Assembly (NCBI GenBank): GCA_964555735.1
Contig: CAZKTS010000266.1
Coordinates: 1 to 18,387, forward strand
Source of the DNA: CAZKTS01 sp964555735
GTDB taxonomy: Bacteria; Actinomycetota; Acidimicrobiia; IMCC26256; PALSA-555
Direction: 5' to 3'
Length of the DNA: 18,387 bases
Shown here: one piece after another, positions 15,459 to 18,387 of the stretch
Position numbering within the stretch: the first letter of the stretch is position 1
How the letters are laid out: each line of letters starts with the position of its first letter
The notes under the pieces: model-generated
The model's database searches: none
What the model saw: the letters and a program-made list of their open reading frames with translations, nothing else
What the model was told of the DNA's origin: nothing
Made by a program: the position numbers and the translations under genes

Positions 15459-16883
15459 TCACGGCGCGGCCGCCTCGAGCGCGGCGGCGACGCGGAACAT
15501 GGCTGCCTCGCCGAGCTCGGGGCCGAGCACCTGCACGCCGACCGGGAGGCCACCCTCGCCGGTGCCGAACGGGACCGACATCGCGGGGTGCCCGGCCAGG
15601 TTCGTCGGGATCGTGCAGACGTCGGAGAGGTACATCGAGAGGGGATCGGCTGCCTTGGCGCCGAGCTCGAACGCAACCGTCGGTGACGTCGGCGAGAGCA
15701 ACGCATCGAAGTCGGCGTACACCCGCTCGAAGTCGCGCACGATGAGCGTGCGGACACGTTGCGCCTTGCCGTAGTACGCGTCGAAGTAGCCCGCCGACAG
15801 CGCGTAGGTGCCGAGCATGATCCGTCGCTTGACCTCAGGTCCGAACCCGGCGGCGCGCGTCCTGCGGTTCATCTCTTCGACATCGTCGCCGTCGACGCGC
15901 AGCCCGTAGCGGACGCCGTCGTAGCGCGCGAGGTTCGACGACGCCTCGGCCGGCGCGATCAGGTAGTACGCGGAGACGCCGTAGATGACCGACGGCACCG
16001 AGACGCGCTCGACGGTCGCGCCGGCGGCTTCGAGCGCAGCACCGGCGCGCTCGATCGCGTCGCGCACCTCGGACTGGACGCCATCGGCGTCGGTGAGCTC
16101 CTCGATGATGCCGACGCGCATCCCGTCGACTCCCTCACCGACGACGTCGGCAAGCAACGGCGGCTCGTCGGGCATCGCGGTCGAGTCGAGCGGATCCGGG
16201 CCGTCGATGACGTCGAGCAGCACCGCGGCGTCGGCGACGCTCGTCGCGAACGGGCCGATCTGGTCGAGGCTGCTGGCGAACGCGACCAGGCCGTAGCGGG
16301 AGACCCGGCCGTAGGTGGGCTTCACGCCGACGACGCCGCACAGCGCGGCGGGCTGGCGGATCGAGCCACCGGTGTCGGAGCCGAGCGAGACCGGCGCGAA
16401 CCCCGCCGCGACCGCCACGGCCGACCCGCCGGACGACCCACCGGGCACACGCGTGGGGTCGTGCGGGTTCTTGCTCGGCCCGAAGGCGGAGTTCTCGGTC
16501 GACGACCCCATCGCGAACTCGTCGAGGTTGGTCTTCCCGACGACGACGCCGCCTGCCGCGACGATCCGCTCGACGACGGTCGCGGTGTACGGCGGGCGCC
16601 AGCCCTCGAGGGTCCGGGAGCTGCACGTGGTGGGGATGCCTCGCGTGCACAGGTTGTCCTTGAGCGCGACCGGCACCCCGGCGAGCGGGCCGGGATCCTC
16701 ACCTCGCGCGACGGCCGCATCGACGGCGTCGGCCGCGGCACGCACCTCGTCGGCAAGCACCAGGTTGAACGCGTGGAGGTCGGCGTCGCGGGCCGCGATG
16801 GCGTCGAGGTGCTCGTCGACCACCGCGCGCGCCGAGCGCTCCCCGGCCCGGACGGCCGCGGCGATGTCGCGGGCGGCGGTCAC
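15459..16883 (-). CDS. gatA: Aspartyl/glutamyl-tRNA(Asn/Gln) amidotransferase subunit A
   Basis: GatA (474 residues) is the glutaminase of GatCAB; it belongs to the amidase signature family and frees ammonia from glutamine for GatB. The Ser-cisSer-Lys triad is K75 (ALKDNLCT), S150 (VPGGSSGGSA) and S174 (SDTGGSIRQPAA), with the family's spacing of 75 and 24 residues. Other family strings are GKTNLDEFAMGSSTENSAFG and GVVGVKPTYGRVSRYGL, with LSPTSPTVAF and TIPTNLAGHPAMSVPFG near the C-terminus. The GTG start (16881-16883) overlaps the gatC stop as GTGA, a 4-nt overlap that indicates translational coupling. It is transcribed with gatC and perhaps the upstream ferredoxin. Its 3' end faces the hydrolase across the two hairpin repeats. 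Confidence 0.98.
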   Translation of the reverse strand: MTAARDIAAAVRAGERSARAVVDEHLDAIAARDADLHAFNLVLADEVRAAADAVDAAVARGEDPGPLAGVPVALKDNLCTRGIPTTCSSRTLEGWRPPYTATVVERIVAAGGVVVGKTNLDEFAMGSSTENSAFGPSKNPHDPTRVPGGSSGGSAVAVAAGFAPVSLGSDTGGSIRQPAALCGVVGVKPTYGRVSRYGLVAFASSLDQIGPFATSVADAAVLLDVIDGPDPLDSTAMPDEPPLLADVVGEGVDGMRVGIIEELTDADGVQSEVRDAIERAGAALEAAGATVERVSVPSVIYGVSAYYLIAPAEASSNLARYDGVRYGLRVDGDDVEEMNRRTRAAGFGPEVKRRIMLGTYALSAGYFDAYYGKAQRVRTLIVRDFERVYADFDALLSPTSPTVAFELGAKAADPLSMYLSDVCTIPTNLAGHPAMSVPFGTGEGGLPVGVQVLGPELGEAAMFRVAAALEAAAP

Positions 16884-17176
16884 GAGGCGTCGAGGATGCG
16901 CGGGACGCGGAACCGGTCGCTCTCCGTCGCGGGCGCGGCGGCGAGCACCTCCTCGCGGTCGACGGTCGGTCCGACCACATCCGGTCGGAGCACATTGACC
17001 AGCGGCAGCGGGTGCGACGTCGGGGGGACGTCGGCGAGGTCGAGCGCAGCGACGTCCTCCGCGTGCTCGAGGATCGCCTCGAGCTGATCGGTCGACGCAT
17101 CGAGCTCGGCGTCCGTGAGCTCGAGTCGGGCGAGGCGGGCGACGTGCTCGACGTCCGCGCGCGTGATGCGGGCCAT
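16880..17176 (-). CDS. gatC: Aspartyl/glutamyl-tRNA(Asn/Gln) amidotransferase subunit C
   Basis: GatC (98 residues) is the small subunit that wraps around GatA and stabilises its contact with GatB. It begins MARITRADVEHVARLARLEL, the typical GatC first helix, then QLEAILEHAEDVAALDLADV, a central VPPTSHPLPLVNVLRPD, and a C-terminal PATESDRFRVPRIL that matches the family end. Length is normal (about 95-100). The ATG at 17174-17176 was chosen because it begins the family N-terminus. No Shine-Dalgarno is evident, but TAGGCT lies 8 nt upstream, suggesting leaderless initiation. The ferredoxin stop is 11 nt upstream, so readthrough from that gene is also possible. The stop overlaps the gatA start by 4 nt. 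Confidence 0.95.
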   Translation of the reverse strand: MARITRADVEHVARLARLELTDAELDASTDQLEAILEHAEDVAALDLADVPPTSHPLPLVNVLRPDVVGPTVDREEVLAAAPATESDRFRVPRILDAS

Positions 17177-17184
17177 GACGGGCG

Positions 17185-17190
17185 AGCCTA
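17185..17190 (-). promoter_or_regulatory. Candidate -10 box of gatC, containing the ferredoxin stop codon
   Basis: TAGGCT on the minus strand ends 8 nt before the gatC ATG, the same arrangement as at ilvD (TAGCCT plus 8 nt). Its TAG is the stop codon of the upstream ferredoxin gene, so the resemblance to a promoter could be chance. No -35 recognised. Confidence 0.3.
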
Positions 17191-17508
17191 CCGAGCGGCC
17201 CGCGCCGAACCTCTCTCGGATTCGGCGTCCCGGAGGGCCGAGCGCCACCACGAGTCCGGGGCCGGCTGCCAGTCGGGATCGGGATGGATGCAGTCGACCG
17301 GGCAGACCGGCAGGCACGCGCCGCAGCCGCTGCACAGCTCCGGGATCACCACCAGGCTCCCTGCGTGGTGGATGATGGCGTCGAGGCGCGGCGGGCAGGC
17401 CCGCACGCAGTCGTCGCACGTGATGCACTCGGCCCGATCGATGCGGAGCGGCGGCGCCGACCACGCCTTCCGGCGGCGCGAAGCGAACCGTTGCTCCCTG
17501 GTAGCCAT
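17188..17508 (-). CDS. 2[4Fe-4S] ferredoxin-like protein
   Basis: A 106-residue electron carrier with two classical C-x2-C-x2-C-x3-C-P cluster motifs: C28, C31, C34, C38 (CITCDDCVRACP) and C59, C62, C65, C69 (CSGCGACLPVCP), plus an extra C73. This is the pattern of bacterial 2[4Fe-4S] ferredoxins. The basic N-terminal extension (about 1-20, rich in Arg and Lys) and the C-terminal tail with two tryptophans (about 80-106) lengthen it beyond the usual 55-80 residues. The ATG at 17506-17508 was chosen because a longer frame runs into the region antisense to the SCP2-like gene. The redox partner is unknown; bacterial P450s more often use [2Fe-2S] or [3Fe-4S] ferredoxins. It lies 11 nt upstream of gatC on the same strand. 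Confidence 0.92.
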   Translation of the reverse strand: MATREQRFASRRRKAWSAPPLRIDRAECITCDDCVRACPPRLDAIIHHAGSLVVIPELCSGCGACLPVCPVDCIHPDPDWQPAPDSWWRSALRDAESERGSARAAR

Positions 17509-17521
17509 CGCCACGGTTCCG

Positions 17522-17531
17522 AGCGTACGCT
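17522..17531. promoter_or_regulatory. Palindromic divergent -10 candidate
   Basis: AGCGTACGCT is a perfect 10-bp palindrome, so TACGCT (TANNNT type) reads on both strands. It lies between the ferredoxin start (minus) and the SCP2-like start (plus). It could serve as -10 for both genes or as an operator. No -35 boxes were recognised. Confidence 0.3.
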
Positions 17532-17571
17532 GCGCCGCCCGACCCGCCGTCGACGAAGCGCGACGACCCGC

Positions 17572-17578
17572 AGGAGGT
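17572..17578 (+). promoter_or_regulatory. Strong Shine-Dalgarno of the SCP2-like gene
   Basis: AGGAGGT lies 5 nt before the GTG at 17584 and decides this start. It is the strongest ribosome binding site seen in the window, where most genes rely on overlap or have no clear site. Confidence 0.8.
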
Positions 17579-17583
17579 CCCAC

Positions 17584-17982
17584 GTGGCGAAGCACCCCTT
17601 CCTCTCGGACGACTGGTTCGGCGCGGTCGAGCAGCTGGTCGAAGAGCACGGCACCGAGACACCGGCGCACGCCAACGTCGTGATCAACCTCACTGTCACC
17701 GACACCCCGTTCGGCGACGAGCGCCGGATGCACATGGGCGCCAAGGACGGCAGCGGCACGTGGGGGCGCGAGCACACCGACGGCGCCGACGTCACGCTGA
17801 CGACGGACTACGAGACCGCGCGCGAGGTCTTCGTCACCGGCGACCCCGCCGCCGGCATGCAGGCGTTCATGGCCGGCAAGGTGAAGGTGCAGGGCGACAT
17901 GGCCAAGCTCATGGCCGCCCAGGCCGGCGGCGCCGGCCCCGGCACCGGCCTCGCCAGCGCCGTCCAAGCCATTACTGAATAG
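17584..17982 (+). CDS. SCP2-like sterol/lipid-binding domain protein
   Basis: A 132-residue single-domain protein resembling the SCP-2 sterol-transfer fold. This domain binds hydrophobic ligands such as fatty acyl chains or sterols in a tunnel. Supporting features are the beta-rich middle (NVVINLTVTDTPF, then ADVTLTTDYETAREVFVTGD) and the family C-terminal half, in which a helix carries AGMQAFMAGKVKVQGDMAKL followed by MAAQ. It has no signal peptide or membrane segment, so it is cytoplasmic. The ligand is unknown and it has no enzyme partner in the same transcript. The GTG start follows AGGAGGT. It is divergent from the ferredoxin gene and converges with the MFS gene, 32 nt between stops. Confidence 0.85.
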   Translation: MAKHPFLSDDWFGAVEQLVEEHGTETPAHANVVINLTVTDTPFGDERRMHMGAKDGSGTWGREHTDGADVTLTTDYETAREVFVTGDPAAGMQAFMAGKVKVQGDMAKLMAAQAGGAGPGTGLASAVQAITE

Positions 17983-18014
17983 CTCTTCGACGCGCGGGGA
18001 GCGCGAGGCGAGGA

Positions 18015-18387
18015 TCAGCGGCGCAGGTATCCTGCGCCGCCCGAGCCGGGGCCCGAGCGGCCCGGCGCCTTGGGCGCCGAGAGCGGAAGACGGATGGCGC
18101 CCAGCACGCCGACGATGGCCACGACCGCGCCGACGGTGTAGGCGACCGCGAAGCCGTCCGAGCCGGCGGTGTCGTGCTGGAGGCTGGAGAGCAGCTGGAT
18201 GCCGGTGACCGCACCGATCTGTGCCGCCATCTGCTGCACCGCGTTCGCGAGGCCGAGCCGCTCGGGCTCGACCGTGCTCGCGGCCTCGGTGATCAGCGAC
18301 GGCTGCGACACGCCGAGCGCGAGTCCGGACAGGACAAGCCCCGCGAACACCAACCAGAGGGTCTCGCCGGTCGCCGCGAGCACGAAG
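18015..18387 (-). CDS. MFS transporter, C-terminal part (cut by window edge)
   Basis: Only the last 123 residues are visible; the gene continues upstream beyond the window. Three hydrophobic segments are seen: LWLVFAGLVLSGLALGVSQP, a middle helix around LANAVQQMAAQIGAVTGIQLL and AVAYTVGAVVAIVGVLGAIRL. A glycine/proline/arginine-rich tail ends GGAGYLRR. The pattern resembles the C-terminal helices of 14-TM drug/proton antiporters of the DHA2 type, but family assignment from this fragment is tentative. The final codons form part of a perfect 10-bp hairpin. Confidence 0.78.
   Translation of the reverse strand, partial: FVLAATGETLWLVFAGLVLSGLALGVSQPSLITEAASTVEPERLGLANAVQQMAAQIGAVTGIQLLSSLQHDTAGSDGFAVAYTVGAVVAIVGVLGAIRLPLSAPKAPGRSGPGSGGAGYLRR
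18018..18040. terminator. Perfect 10-bp hairpin overlapping the MFS 3' end
   Basis: GCGGCGCAGG-TAT-CCTGCGCCGC forms a perfect 10-bp stem with a 3-nt loop. It covers the last codons of the MFS gene and lies 36 nt downstream of the SCP2-like stop. It could end plus-strand transcription from the SCP2-like gene. No U-tract follows on either strand. Confidence 0.35.

Overview
The window comes from a very GC-rich bacterial chromosome. Close-packed genes, GatCAB-type tRNA amidation, a cytochrome P450, an SCP2-like protein, a Fpg/Nei-family glycosylase and GTG starts suggest an actinobacterium. An Acidimicrobiia-like lineage is my best guess, inferred from gene style rather than proven. No tRNA, rRNA, CRISPR array, insertion sequence or prophage gene was seen, and no stretch over 300 bases lacks a gene.

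Layout: (1) 1-2956, minus strand: the branched-chain amino acid operon, read as leader peptide, attenuator, ilvB, ilvN, ilvC (ilvC is cut by the window edge). The leader peptide ends Leu-Val-Leu-Val-Thr and is followed by a perfect 11-bp hairpin. (2) 3041-7115, plus strand: three tandem paralogous membrane diguanylate cyclases with the layout 2 TM, coiled coil, GAF-like domain, GGEEF. All three share an exactly spaced five-cysteine pattern. (3) 7155-11875, minus strand: ilvD, P450, sulfotransferase and a Fpg/Nei-family DNA glycosylase in one tight run; the last two junctions overlap by the same 8-nt string. (4) 11921-12844, plus strand: an Asp-box (BNR) beta-propeller protein, divergent from ilvD. 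(5) 12900-17508, minus strand: gatB, then gatA, gatC and a 2[4Fe-4S] ferredoxin. An Asp-nucleophile alpha/beta hydrolase on the plus strand separates gatB from gatCA, and two tandem 50-nt hairpin repeats lie between the hydrolase and gatA. (6) 17584-18387: a small SCP2-like protein on plus and the C-terminal end of an MFS transporter on minus.

How the genes work together: IlvB/IlvN (acetohydroxyacid synthase), IlvC and IlvD supply three successive steps of valine/isoleucine synthesis from two operons about 7 kb apart on the same strand. The ilvB leader looks like classical ribosome-mediated attenuation. GatC, GatA and GatB form the amidotransferase that makes Gln-tRNA and/or Asn-tRNA. The three cyclases would make c-di-GMP in response to signals read by their GAF-like domains. 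P450 and sulfotransferase could act in sequence (hydroxylation then sulfation) on an unknown small molecule. Several start codons sit 8-9 nt downstream of a TANNNT box with no Shine-Dalgarno, suggesting leaderless transcripts.

The most interesting signals are the ilvB leader/attenuator, the conserved five-cysteine sensor in the cyclase array, the covarying tandem hairpins near 15342-15454, and the altered zinc finger of the Fpg-like protein. None of these amounts to a clearly new defence or mobile system.
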